NCBI RefSeq assembly: GCF_016616425.1
Contig: NZ_CP067101.1
Span: 806,001 to 870,000, forward strand
Length of the DNA stretch: 64,000 nucleotides
Source: Bradyrhizobium diazoefficiens
GTDB lineage: Bacteria; Pseudomonadota; Alphaproteobacteria; Rhizobiales; Xanthobacteraceae
Reading direction: 5' to 3'
A program made the position numbers and the translations under genes. Under the pieces are notes generated by a model. The model was not told the DNA's origin. It saw only the letters and a program-made list of their open reading frames with translations, and did not search any database. This document shows, piece after piece, positions 18,652-27,466 of this stretch. Every line of letters starts with the position of its first letter. Within the stretch, counting starts at the first letter, position 1.

Positions 18652-19913
18652 GTGCGAACCGTCCGATCGCGGAGCTGCACGGCGAAAACAAGGAGCGCAA
18701 TCGAGATAAGCACCGCCCCGATGAACCAATACAGAATTGGTTGATAAGAATGCGCACGATCAAACACAATGCCCATGGCTAACGGCCCCAAGATCGGCCC
18801 CAACTGGAATACGCCATAAGCAAGCCCATAGTTGCGCCCGAAGGCGCGCTGACCAAAACGACGGCGCAGAATAAACGGCATGAGATCCGCCTCACCGCCC
18901 ACGGCCAAGCCAATCAGTGCCGCTGCGATGTATGGAGCCATGCCGGCGCCGCCGAATGTCAACGTGACCAGTCCAGCAGCCAACCCGCCCAGAATGCTGC
19001 AGCCGACAACGAGCACATGCGTGCGATCGAGCCATAGCCCTGTGCCGAGCCGGCCGAGCAGCGATGCGATGCCCATGATGCCGAGCGCGCTGGCCGCCTG
19101 CGCGGGCGGGATGCCCATGTCCGTCAGAAGCGGTACGATGTGGAACGCGACCCCGGTATAGACTATCGCGACGATTAGGTACGTGGCGATGAGCAGCCAA
19201 TAGGGGACTGATCGGATCGTCTCGCCGAAGCTGAAGCCCGGCAAATCCTCCGCATCCGCCCGTCGACGGCCCGCGCGCACCACATCCGGATTGTCGCGGA
19301 TCAGCAGCAGCGCGTTGCCAATGCCGACGATAGCGACCACTCCCGCCATCACTAGCCACGCCTCGCGCCAACCGACAGCGCCGACGACGGCAGCAGTGAG
19401 CGGCGGAAGCACCGTCGCGCCTACGCCGAAGCCGACACCGCCGATTGCGAAGGCAAAACCAAGGTTTCGCTCAACCCATTGCGGCGGAACGGACAAGATC
19501 ACCGAGGGTGCCGACAACGCTGAAACAAGGCCCATGAAGACGCAGGCCGCCAGAAACGCTGTATAGGATGCAGGAAACACGCCGAAACAGGCCATCGCAA
19601 GCGGCAGCAGCAAAGCGCCCGCCGTGACAACGCTCCGCGAGCCGTAGCGGTCGACAAGCCAGCCAGAGAACGGCGTCATCGCCGCCCCACACAGCGATGC
19701 AACCGAAAAGCCAAACGAGAACTCGCCGCGGGACCAGCCCAAGGCTTTCACCATATGCCCAAGGTAGATGCCAAACGGGATAAAAAACGTCGTGGCTGCA
19801 ATGACCGACATGCCGACGAACGTCCCAAGCAACGCCCAGCGAGCCGCACGCGACCAGGGGGCCCAAGGGAGTATCGCCGCGTCCGTAATGACGATGGGCG
19901 CCGACTGCGACAT
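18648..19913 (-). CDS. MFS transporter for an organic or aromatic acid
   Basis: A 421-aa membrane protein with 12 predicted hydrophobic segments. The loop 2-3 signature GWLVDRYGSR follows FSGW, as in oxalate/formate and monocarboxylate MFS members. It is the first gene of the operon, with its ATG about 190 nt from the divergent LysR start. Its last codons overlap the monooxygenase start (GTGA). It likely imports the aromatic substrate. Specificity cannot be read from sequence. Confidence 0.85.
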   Translation of the reverse strand: MSQSAPIVITDAAILPWAPWSRAARWALLGTFVGMSVIAATTFFIPFGIYLGHMVKALGWSRGEFSFGFSVASLCGAAMTPFSGWLVDRYGSRSVVTAGALLLPLAMACFGVFPASYTAFLAACVFMGLVSALSAPSVILSVPPQWVERNLGFAFAIGGVGFGVGATVLPPLTAAVVGAVGWREAWLVMAGVVAIVGIGNALLLIRDNPDVVRAGRRRADAEDLPGFSFGETIRSVPYWLLIATYLIVAIVYTGVAFHIVPLLTDMGIPPAQAASALGIMGIASLLGRLGTGLWLDRTHVLVVGCSILGGLAAGLVTLTFGGAGMAPYIAAALIGLAVGGEADLMPFILRRRFGQRAFGRNYGLAYGVFQLGPILGPLAMGIVFDRAHSYQPILYWFIGAVLISIALLVFAVQLRDRTVRT

Positions 19914-20004
19914 GTTGTTTGTTCCTCCCGATGCGCGCGTTGATTGCGAATTGCCCCGGACCCTAGTGCGAGCAACTGCCGCCAGCCAGACACGGGTGCT
20001 GCAA

Positions 20005-20035
20005 ATCTGCTATTCCCCGCGGCGCACATCTGCTA
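20005..20035. promoter_or_regulatory. Direct repeat ATCTGCTA in the divergent LysR/MFS promoter region
   Basis: ATCTGCTA occurs at 20005-20012 and 20028-20035, 23 bp apart (about two helical turns), in the intergenic region between the MFS operon and the LysR gene. This is where a LysR-type activator normally binds. It is a candidate operator only. Confidence 0.4.
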
Positions 20036-20104
20036 GAATTCGGCTCCTGTTCTAAGCTCTTGCACCCGCCTGACGCGGATTCAACTTTCTGGACCCACCG
20101 AAGG

Positions 20105-21133
20105 ATGCAAGCCTCGAAAGTCACTAATTTCAACCTGGGCATCGCCTCCGACTTGCATCGATGGCGTGCGTTTGTAGCAATTGCCGAGCTCGGCAGTCTG
20201 ACTCGGGCGGCCTTGTTTCTTGACAGCAATCAGTCGCTCCTGAGCCGACAAATCAACGCGCTTGAGCGCGAATGCGGCGCGCGCCTTTTCAATCGGACTG
20301 GGCGAGGAGTCGAACTTTCCGATGTTGGCCAACGCCTCCTTGAACAAGTGAGGACATTGCTCAAATCTGCCGAACAGCTTGAGGTCGATATCCGGGGTGA
20401 AGTATGCGAGCCCGCTGGCCGCGTTACGGTCGGCTCATTACCCTCGATCTCCAATCCCCTGGTTGGGCGCCTCTTTACCGACATTCGCGAGCTTCATCCA
20501 ACCGTTTCGCTGAAGATACTGGAGGGTTCGAGCGGGCAGGTGGAAGAATGGTTATCCGACGCGCGTGTCGATATCGCGATTCTCTACCGTTACGGTCCAA
20601 CGCTATCCGAAGCCGAACAGGTTCTTGCAACCGTAGACAGTTATCTGATCGGTCCCAAGGGCGACCGGATTACGACCGAACCCGAAATCCCGTTCAGTGC
20701 TCTCAACGGTTTGCCGTTCATTTTGCCCGGGGCCCCCAACGGTCTTCGGACGGCGCTCGATGCATTGGCTCGCCAGCAGCATATCACGCTCTCAGCTGCT
20801 ATAGAGGCTGACTCCCTGCCGTTGCAGAAATCGCTGGTCGCACAGGAGCGTTTATACACCGTGCTGCCCCTTCACGCGGTCTGGACTGAGGTCAAGGAGG
20901 GCCTCGTGCAAGCGTCGCGGATTGCGAGTCCCTCGTTGCAGCGTACCGTCGCAATGGCGATGGCCAAATCCAAGGGACCGGCGCGCGCGGTGCTGGCTGT
21001 CGCCTCGCGCATTGACCATATTGTCGCCGAGATGGCCGGCAAAGGGATGTGGCGCTCGGATCTGAAGCCGAGACGCGCCGCACATAACAGAAATGCCTCG
21101 ATCGGCGTAGATAGGGAACGATCGTCCAAATAA
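20105..21133 (+). CDS. LysR-family regulator of the catabolic cluster
   Basis: A 342-aa protein from ATG 20105; a TTG start at 20060 is possible but has no good ribosome-binding site. The N-terminal winged helix-turn-helix (LHRWRAFVAIAELGSLTRAALFL and QSLLSRQINALE) spans ~10-70. The effector-binding periplasmic-fold domain follows from ~95 (AGRVTVGSLPSI). It is divergent from the MFS-monooxygenase operon and 26 nt upstream of the carboxymuconolactone-decarboxylase-like gene. It probably activates one or both sets in response to a pathway intermediate. Confidence 0.85.
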   Translation: MQASKVTNFNLGIASDLHRWRAFVAIAELGSLTRAALFLDSNQSLLSRQINALERECGARLFNRTGRGVELSDVGQRLLEQVRTLLKSAEQLEVDIRGEVCEPAGRVTVGSLPSISNPLVGRLFTDIRELHPTVSLKILEGSSGQVEEWLSDARVDIAILYRYGPTLSEAEQVLATVDSYLIGPKGDRITTEPEIPFSALNGLPFILPGAPNGLRTALDALARQQHITLSAAIEADSLPLQKSLVAQERLYTVLPLHAVWTEVKEGLVQASRIASPSLQRTVAMAMAKSKGPARAVLAVASRIDHIVAEMAGKGMWRSDLKPRRAAHNRNASIGVDRERSSK

Positions 21134-21159
21134 ACTTCGAACGAAAATCGGAGTTGACG

Positions 21160-21729
21160 ATGCCTCGCATTTCGTTCCCTGAACCTGAAAACATGTCTCC
21201 CGAACAGCGCCGAGTCTACGACAAAGTGGTGTCTGGACCACGCGGCAAGATCGTCGGGCCGCTCCGAGTGGCGCTTCACAGCCCGGAGTTGGCTGACCGC
21301 TGGCAGGCTTTGGGTGAGTTCTTGCGCTACAAGACAAGTCTCGCACCTCGGCTCTCGGAGCTCGCAATACTTGTGACCGGACGCGCCTGTTGCGCGCCGT
21401 TCGAGTGGTTCGCCCATTGTGTCGAAGCGTTGAAGGCTGGAGTTGAACAGTCCAGCATCGATGCACTGCTGGAACGCCGCATGCCGGACGGCCTGTCAGA
21501 GGACGATACCACGATCATCCAGTTCGCAACGGAGTTAAATTCATCAAACTCAGTGTCTGACGCCACCTACGCAAGAGCGCTTGACCGTTTCGGGGAGCGC
21601 ACAATCGTCGAGCTCACTGCCCTGATTGGGTACTATACGATGGTGGCGATGATGCTGAACACTCACGAAGTTCCTTTGCCGGACGGGGTGGAAGCCGAAT
21701 TCCCGTTGCCGCAGAGAAGTATGTCGTGA
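21160..21729 (+). CDS. Carboxymuconolactone-decarboxylase (AhpD-like) family protein
   Basis: A 189-aa all-helical protein from ATG 21160 (MPRISFPEPENMSPEQ). The family core is around LGEFLRYKTSLAPRLSELAIL followed by WFAHCVEALKAGV; CMD/AhpD members carry proton-transfer Glu, Cys and His residues in this helix pair. GRACCAPFEW supplies Cys near the expected position. It overlaps the amidohydrolase start (GTGA). Members act on lactones or as peroxidases, and context favours a catabolic role. Confidence 0.8.
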   Translation: MPRISFPEPENMSPEQRRVYDKVVSGPRGKIVGPLRVALHSPELADRWQALGEFLRYKTSLAPRLSELAILVTGRACCAPFEWFAHCVEALKAGVEQSSIDALLERRMPDGLSEDDTTIIQFATELNSSNSVSDATYARALDRFGERTIVELTALIGYYTMVAMMLNTHEVPLPDGVEAEFPLPQRSMS

Positions 21730-22532
21730 ATGAGGGATGGGATTGTCACGCACATCTGTTCGGACCGTATGATCGGTTTCCGTTGGCGTCGGACCGGAGC
21801 TATACGCCGCCGGAAGCACGAGAAGCCCAATACATCGAACTTCTCGCAAAACTCGGCCTGTCGCATGGGGTCTTGGTGCATCCGAGCGCCTACGGTTCAG
21901 ATTTTAGTCTCCTATCAGAGGCGCTTGCCTCGCGGCCCAATCTGAGGGGCGTGATCGTGTCAAACGCCGACAGTCCGCCTAAATTCGATCATTTGCGCGA
22001 CAGAGGAATCCGCGCGGCCAGGTTCAGTCATCGCAGTGGCGCCGGAGCAAATTTTTCCGGCAGTGCTTCGTTTGACGACCTGCTATCGATGGCCACGCGC
22101 CTGGCTGATGCGGGCCTGCATGCTGAACTATGGACGGATTGCAAGGCATTGCCGGACATCGCCGACCAATTGCGCGCGCTTCCCCTGCCGGTGGTGATTG
22201 ATCACATGGGCGGCTTTGACGTGACAGCCGGGATCGACGATCCAGGGTTCCGGTGCTTACTGTCCCTGATTTCGGATCGCAAGGCTTGGCTCAAGCTTTG
22301 CGCTTACCGCAATCTTTTCAGCGCCCACAATTTCGCGGAGGGAGCCCGGTTTCATCAGGCGCTGCTGGCGGCCAATCCCGAAGTACTGCTTTGGGGATCG
22401 GATTGGCCGCATTTGCGCGTGGTGCCGACACCTGACACGGCGCAACTGTTGGGGACATTCAAGAGATGGACCGATAGCGAAGGATTGGTCAGAAAAATTC
22501 TCGTCACCAATCCGAGTATTCTCTACGGTTGA
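21726..22532 (+). CDS. Amidohydrolase-2 family hydrolase (2-pyrone-4,6-dicarboxylate hydrolase-like)
   Basis: A 268-aa TIM-barrel amidohydrolase starting at GTG 21726, overlapping the previous stop. Metal and catalytic motifs are DCHAHLFGP (~6-14), VIDHMGGFD (~159) and LLWGSDWPH (~222-230). These match the LigI-like branch of COG3618 hydrolases that open lactone or pyrone rings without a strong metal requirement. It is co-transcribed with the CMD-family gene and LysR, consistent with late steps after ring cleavage. Confidence 0.8.
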   Translation: MNEGWDCHAHLFGPYDRFPLASDRSYTPPEAREAQYIELLAKLGLSHGVLVHPSAYGSDFSLLSEALASRPNLRGVIVSNADSPPKFDHLRDRGIRAARFSHRSGAGANFSGSASFDDLLSMATRLADAGLHAELWTDCKALPDIADQLRALPLPVVIDHMGGFDVTAGIDDPGFRCLLSLISDRKAWLKLCAYRNLFSAHNFAEGARFHQALLAANPEVLLWGSDWPHLRVVPTPDTAQLLGTFKRWTDSEGLVRKILVTNPSILYG

Positions 22533-22574
22533 GCTCAAGCACGAGAGCCGACGCCTCGATCGTAGTCACGCCGC

Positions 22575-23183
22575 TTAGCCATCGACGGGTTCGGTGGCGG
22601 CGAATGAAGGGCGCTTGCAAAGGTCAGCATACCACTCAGCGAGCCGAGGCGCCGATTTGCGCCAAGCGAGCGTGCCAAAGCGATAGTCGAGATATCCGAG
22701 CGCGCAACCCACCGTTATGTGTCCGATCGAAAACGGCAATTCGATGAGCGCTTGCGCCTCATCGTCGAGTTGGTTGAGCGAAGCCTTCGTCTTGAGTTGG
22801 AAGGCGGAGATCAGGGCCGGGAGCGGCGCCTCCCGTTCCCGTTCATTGCGCCAAAGTATCAATGCATCGAGAAGGCCGTCACCAAATGCCTGCCATCGCA
22901 GAGCTTGCCATTTGTCCGAGTTCGTTTTTGGAAACAGGGAACCCTGCGCAATGTCGTCGAGATATTCGCAGATTACAGCCGAGTCGAATAGAGCGAAGCC
23001 ATTGTCTAGTTTCAATGTCGGTATTTTCGATAACGGGTTATCTTCCATCAGTCGTTCGTTAGGACTGAGCATTGCGGCGACTGACCGTACGAGTTCGAGC
23101 TTCGGCAACAATCCGAGTTCATGGATACAAACGGTGACTTTGCGAACGTAGGGTGAGCGAGGTGACCAATGAAGCTTCATCAT
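22575..23183 (-). CDS. Glutathione S-transferase family protein
   Basis: A 202-aa protein with an N-terminal thioredoxin fold (MKLHWSPRSPYVRKV, with Ser at the usual catalytic position ~7-10, then cis-Pro SKIPTLKL and the glutathione-binding Glu-Ser analogue FDSAVICEYL) and a C-terminal helical domain (~85-200). Its ATG overlaps the CoA-transferase stop (TGATG), so the two are co-translated. GSTs in aromatic clusters serve as isomerases or dehalogenases, but the substrate here is unknown. Confidence 0.85.
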   Translation of the reverse strand: MMKLHWSPRSPYVRKVTVCIHELGLLPKLELVRSVAAMLSPNERLMEDNPLSKIPTLKLDNGFALFDSAVICEYLDDIAQGSLFPKTNSDKWQALRWQAFGDGLLDALILWRNEREREAPLPALISAFQLKTKASLNQLDDEAQALIELPFSIGHITVGCALGYLDYRFGTLAWRKSAPRLAEWYADLCKRPSFAATEPVDG

Positions 23184-24418
23184 CAGATAACTCCTGCCGT
23201 TCGCAGTGACGAGATGTCGCCTTTGCCATAACCGAGTTCAATCAAAATCTCTTCGTTATGCTGTCCCAGCAGCGGCGGCGGCGAGAGCGTCGGTAACGGC
23301 GCATCTGAGAATTTCATAGGACTGGAGACTTGAGGAACGTCAACGCCGCTCGGATGCGGAACGTGCTGTAACATTTGCCGCGCCTTGACCTGCGGATCTT
23401 TGAAGACATCGGCTACGGAGTTGATCGCGCCGCACGGAACGCCTGCCGCATCCAGCGCTGCGATCAATTTTTCGCGCTCCCATTCGGCGAATAAGCCGCG
23501 CAGCATTTCCGATAATTCGCTGATATTGCGGACGCGTTGAGCATTGCTGGCGAAACGTTCATCCTTCGGCCAGTCTGGCTGTCCGAGCACGTCGCACAAT
23601 TTGACAAATTGCCCGTCATTGCCAACCACCAGAATGACCTCACCGTCCGAGCATCTATAAACGTCCTGTGGTTGGATGTTCGGATGGGCATTGCCATTGC
23701 GCTTAGGCACTTTACCCGAAACCAAATAGTTCATTGCCTGGTTCGATAGCGTTGCGACCTGGACGTCGAGCATCCCGATATCGATATACTCGCCCTTGCC
23801 CGTTTCGTTCCTGCGTGCCAGTGCGGCGAGGACGGACACAGCCGTGTACATGCCGGTCATCAAGTCAACGATCGGTATTCCGACCTTCTGCGGACCACCA
23901 CCTGGCCTACCGTCACGCTCGCCGGTGACGCTCATCAAGCCGCCCATAGCCTGGATAAGAAAATCGTAAGCGGGTTGATCGCGGCGAGGGCCGGTCTGGC
24001 CAAATCCAGTCACTGAGCAATAGATTAGACGAGGATTGAGTTTGCGCAGCGATGCTTCATCTAATCCATATCGTGCCAGTGTTCCGGCTTTGTAATTCTC
24101 CAGAACGATATCGGCCTTCATCGCGAGTTCACGCACGATGCGCTGTCCCTCGGGTTTTTCGAGGCTGACTGTGATCGAACGTTTGCCGCGATTAACCGCA
24201 AGGTAGTAGCCGGCTTCCTTGGTGGGTTGCCCCTTGGCATCTTTAAGAAAGGGTGGACCCCAAGACCGCGTATCGTCGCCTGCTCCCGGCCTTTCGACTT
24301 TGATCACGTCGGCACCGAGGTCCGCCAGAACTTGTCCTGCCCAAGGGGCAGCTAGAATCCTGCTGAGGTCGAGGACCTTCACGTGCGACAGCGGTGCTGC
24401 GGAAAGATTCATGATCAT
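23183..24418 (-). CDS. Family III CoA-transferase (CaiB/BaiF)
   Basis: A 411-aa protein. The N-terminus has LSRILAAPWAGQVLADLGADVIKVE and RSWGPP, and the catalytic Asp sits in VDLMTGMY (~170). GFGQTGP and the AYDFLIQAMGG segment fit the interlocked-ring family III fold. It would transfer CoA to a carboxylic acid, for example a phenylpropenoate or dicarboxylate, feeding the divergently encoded enoyl-CoA hydratase. It is the first gene of a two-gene unit with the GST. Confidence 0.88.
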   Translation of the reverse strand: MIMNLSAAPLSHVKVLDLSRILAAPWAGQVLADLGADVIKVERPGAGDDTRSWGPPFLKDAKGQPTKEAGYYLAVNRGKRSITVSLEKPEGQRIVRELAMKADIVLENYKAGTLARYGLDEASLRKLNPRLIYCSVTGFGQTGPRRDQPAYDFLIQAMGGLMSVTGERDGRPGGGPQKVGIPIVDLMTGMYTAVSVLAALARRNETGKGEYIDIGMLDVQVATLSNQAMNYLVSGKVPKRNGNAHPNIQPQDVYRCSDGEVILVVGNDGQFVKLCDVLGQPDWPKDERFASNAQRVRNISELSEMLRGLFAEWEREKLIAALDAAGVPCGAINSVADVFKDPQVKARQMLQHVPHPSGVDVPQVSSPMKFSDAPLPTLSPPPLLGQHNEEILIELGYGKGDISSLRTAGVI

Positions 24419-24897
24419 CTTGCCTTTGAATGGGATGCCAATCGCGCGAACTCTAAGTGGCGGCGCCCGTCCTGCCTATGGACCGAGCGTCAATTCAGAG
24501 ATGCGAATGGGCGCATGACGGATTGTTTGCATATTCGTCCTACCCTCGAAGGGCCGCGCGAGGTGACCACAGAATCAACAATTCAGCTTTTACTCATCGC
24601 AGATAGCTCTCGGTTCATTAGGAACTTTGCGGTGGTCGGGACGACGTTAGCTGAACGCATTCGTTGCCCTGTTTTTAAAGGACTTTTGCAATGATCTGTT
24701 TCGTTACTCAACGATTGCCGAGGGTCAAACCACCATCGTATCCTTTGTCCGAATTGAGGACCGAGTGCCTTGACATCAGGTTCAACGAGCTTGCTTTCCA
24801 CGCGACGCGCCGACAATAGTCACGGGACACGTAGGGTGCGCCATGTCCGATATGACGTCGCTCTGTGCCAGAATCGCCCCGTCACACAGGAGACGAC
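24419..24897. other. Divergent intergenic region between CoA-transferase and enoyl-CoA hydratase
   Basis: A 479-bp stretch without a credible gene. It is AT-richer than its neighbours around 24560-24700 and should hold two divergent promoters. I see no convincing operator. Confidence 0.5.
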
Positions 24898-25674
24898 ATG
24901 CACGATTTGACCCAACTAAAAATCATTGTCGCCGACCACGTCGCAACGCTCACAATGGACGCCCCACCGGTGAACGCTCTGACACGCGTTCTAAACGACG
25001 AGCTGACGTTGGCGCTGGATCGCATTTCCGAGATGGACGAAGTGCGCGCGGTCGTATTGACGGGCGAAGGAAAAGTGTTTTGTGCAGGTGCCGATTTGAA
25101 AGGGCGAGCCGAAGTAATCAAGCATCCAGGTGACTTCCTCGCGCATTCTCGACGGACACGTGAGTGTTTTCATTCAATCCGAGAGTGCGCGAAGCCGGTT
25201 GTCGTGGCCATCAATGGCGCTGCTTTGGGATCGGGCGTGGCCATGGTGGCATCGTCCGACATTCTGGTCGCATCGGAGAAGGCGTCGCTCGGCTTGCCCG
25301 AGATCGATGTGGGGCTGCTGGGCGGTTGCCGGCACGCGATGCGTCTTTTCAGTCATTCTCGACTGCGGCGCATGGCGTTGACCGGCCACCGGGTCAGTGG
25401 TCCCGAATTGTATCGTTTGGGGATAGTGGAGGCTTGCGTCCCTCCTGAGGATCTAATGTTGACGGCACTGGATATCGCCAAGACGGTCGCGTCAAAAAGC
25501 CCGTTGTCGACTCGCCTTGGCAAACATACGCTAAACGTAATCGAGGACATGAGCCTGCGCGACGGATACCGCTACGAGCAAGATCAAACAGCCATTATCG
25601 GCAAGACAGACGATGCTAAAGAAGCGCAGCTTGCATTCAAAGAAAAGCGTGCACCGATTTTCAAGGGTAGATGA
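24898..25674 (+). CDS. Enoyl-CoA hydratase/isomerase family protein
   Basis: A 258-aa crotonase from ATG 24898, preceded by AGGAGA at 7 nt. The oxyanion-hole segments are VVLTGEGKVFCAGADLKGR (~55-70) and AALGSGVAMVASSDI (~108-122), with a likely catalytic Glu in LPEIDVGLLGG. The second catalytic Glu of true hydratases is not obvious, so isomerase or hydrolase activity is possible. It probably acts on the CoA ester made by the divergent CoA-transferase. Confidence 0.85.
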   Translation: MHDLTQLKIIVADHVATLTMDAPPVNALTRVLNDELTLALDRISEMDEVRAVVLTGEGKVFCAGADLKGRAEVIKHPGDFLAHSRRTRECFHSIRECAKPVVVAINGAALGSGVAMVASSDILVASEKASLGLPEIDVGLLGGCRHAMRLFSHSRLRRMALTGHRVSGPELYRLGIVEACVPPEDLMLTALDIAKTVASKSPLSTRLGKHTLNVIEDMSLRDGYRYEQDQTAIIGKTDDAKEAQLAFKEKRAPIFKGR

Positions 25675-26313
25675 GAGAGGGTATCTATAATATTGCGAAA
25701 AGATGGGTCATCGGTTTGCCAAGTCTCGCTCCGGGGGTAACCGTTGACCCGGGCGTAGGTGTCCGGCCTGCAGTTGTTCGGGGATTTGATCGGCTATGTT
25801 CTTGGATGGCGCGGATCGATCGAGCCGGCCTCAAACTCAAGTTCGCGTCCATGGGCAATACTCGGATTGGTCCAACCTATCCTAAGGCCCATCCGCAGAT
25901 CGGGAAATCAATCCAGCTTAACGATGGATTGCACGGCCATAGCTCCGCCACCACCTCGACCAGAGGCCATCACGATGAATTTTGCTGAGGCAGCGCATCG
26001 CGGGGTTTAGCGATCTACGGTACGTCATCGCGACGGAGCTCGCCAGCGACGTAGGCGATCAGCCGCACAATGATCGAGGGCGCCGGAAGACGAACGGCTT
26101 CACCGCAAAGGTCAACGGCAGCACCAGCGTCACCGTGACGCTGCCGACCATGCCGACCCACGCGAACGCCGTGCTCGTGATATACGACCGCGGCGGGCCT
26201 CCTTCTGCGCAACCCGCTGCTCGTGCACGATTTCGATGCGTCGCGTATTCCGATCGCGGGTGGCCGCGAAGCGGCCGAGCGCGATCGCTCACGCTCGAAT
26301 CGCCGCTTTTCCC
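25675..26313. other. Remnant DNA between the last cargo gene and the right transposon end
   Basis: No gene can be supported. A minus-strand frame (26059-26292) has one hydrophobic helix (AFAWVGMVGSVTVTLVLPLTF), which may be the debris of a membrane protein, but it has no start context and no recognisable family. Confidence 0.45.
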
Positions 26314-26464
26314 CCAGCGTTAGCAACTCCCGGTCGTTTTCGACCGAACGACAAGCTCCTCGCATTTCTGGAGGCACTGTGATTATGCCGACTCCATCGC
26401 AGCGATTGCCACCGCCAGAGCCCGTTTTTGAGCCATTGGTCGGCATAATCCAGAGGTCGGCATA
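26314..26464. repeat. Right terminal inverted repeat of the RIT transposon
   Basis: Reverse complement of 4893-5042 with about six differences. It includes a copy of the last 17 codons and stop of the third recombinase (PGRFRPND...FLEAL, read on the plus strand at about 26330-26383). A further 27 bp (26465-26491) with another TATGCCGAC palindrome lies outside it and is absent at the left end. Confidence 0.9.
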
Positions 26465-26491
26465 GTAGAGGTTATGCCGACGTCGGCATAG

Positions 26492-26497
26492 TCTCTA
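26492..26497. repeat. Right copy of 6-bp flanking direct repeat (TCTCTA)
   Basis: Partner of 4886-4891. The SRAP reading frame resumes directly after it. Confidence 0.85.
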
Positions 26498-27209
26498 TTC
26501 GATCACCACCAACCAAGCCGCCATTAGCGCGCTATTCCGCGTCGTCAACCGATACATCGGCAACCTCGCGCCCATGCCGGGCGTGTTCCCGGACTACAAG
26601 GCGCCGATCGTCCGGACCGGTGCCGAAGGCCGCGAGCTCGCGACCGCGCGCTGGGGCATGCCGTCGTCGTCCAAGGCGCTCATGGACGCGACGAAGAAGC
26701 GGGCCGAGAAGCTGCAGGCGAAGGGCAAGGAAGTCGACTTCAAGGAATTGCTTCGGATGGGGCCGGATTCTGGGACCACGAACATCCGGAACGCGAAGTC
26801 CAAGCACTGGACGCGCTGGCTGGGTCCGGAGCACCGCTGCGTGGTGCCGTTCAACAGCTTCAGCGAATCCAACAAGGCCGAGGGCGGAGACATCTGGTTC
26901 GCTCTCGACGACACCCGCCCACTCCTCTGCTTCGCCGGCATCTGGGCGAACTGGACATCTGTCCGCAAGGTCAAGGAAGGCGAGACCACCAACGACCTCT
27001 ACGCCTTCCTGACCACCGAGCCCAACGCCGAGGTCGGCGCCGTCCATCCGAAGGCGATGCCCGTGATCCTGACCACGCCCGAGGAGGTCGAGACATGGAT
27101 GACGGCACCGGCGGACGAGGCGCTCAAGCTGCAGCGGCCGCTTCCGGACGGCGCGTTGCGGATCGTCGCCCGTGGCGTGAAGGAAGATCCTGCCGGACTG
27201 GTAACGTGA
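26498..27209 (+). pseudogene. SRAP (HMCES/YedK) protein, main fragment lacking the catalytic Cys2
   Basis: About 236 codons continue the five codons at 4878. The frame begins SITTNQAAISALFRVV and contains the family active-site residues except Cys2: Asn in GTTNIRNAKS, Glu in NSFSESNK and His in AVHPKAMPV. SRAP proteins form a covalent crosslink with abasic sites in single-stranded DNA through Cys2. Without the left fragment there is no native start, and an internal ATG at 26574 would make a protein lacking both Cys2 and the first strand. The gene was therefore inactivated by the transposon and could be restored by precise excision. Confidence 0.92.
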
Positions 27210-27466
27210 CTGACAGGGGAGGCGACGGTGGGGCGGTTCGCTGTCGTCTCTGCAGCACGACTCCTTTGAAGGCCTACAGCTGGGCAGGCCGATCTGACCC
27301 TGCGGTCTGCACGGATGGCCGCCCGAGGGAAAATTCTGCACAATCAAGGCGAGCAGGTGCCCGAAACAGCAATTTTCGTTCCGTTTCTGCTCCGAAAGCC
27401 GATATCTTGGACGGGCAAACACCCGGGTCCGGCGGAGCCGGCCATCGTCGAACAATCGGGGGGAGA

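Noticed and set aside
24583..24816. 77-aa minus-strand frame in the CoA-transferase/crotonase intergenic region
   Set aside because: No ribosome-binding site, odd composition and no recognisable fold; treated as intergenic.
26059..26292. Minus-strand frame with one hydrophobic helix near the right transposon end
   Set aside because: A single hydrophobic stretch without start context or family match is not enough to call a gene.
26574..27209. Intact 211-aa SRAP gene starting at 26574
   Set aside because: This start would omit Cys2 and the first strand; the frame is open upstream to the transposon border and matches the fragment at 4878.
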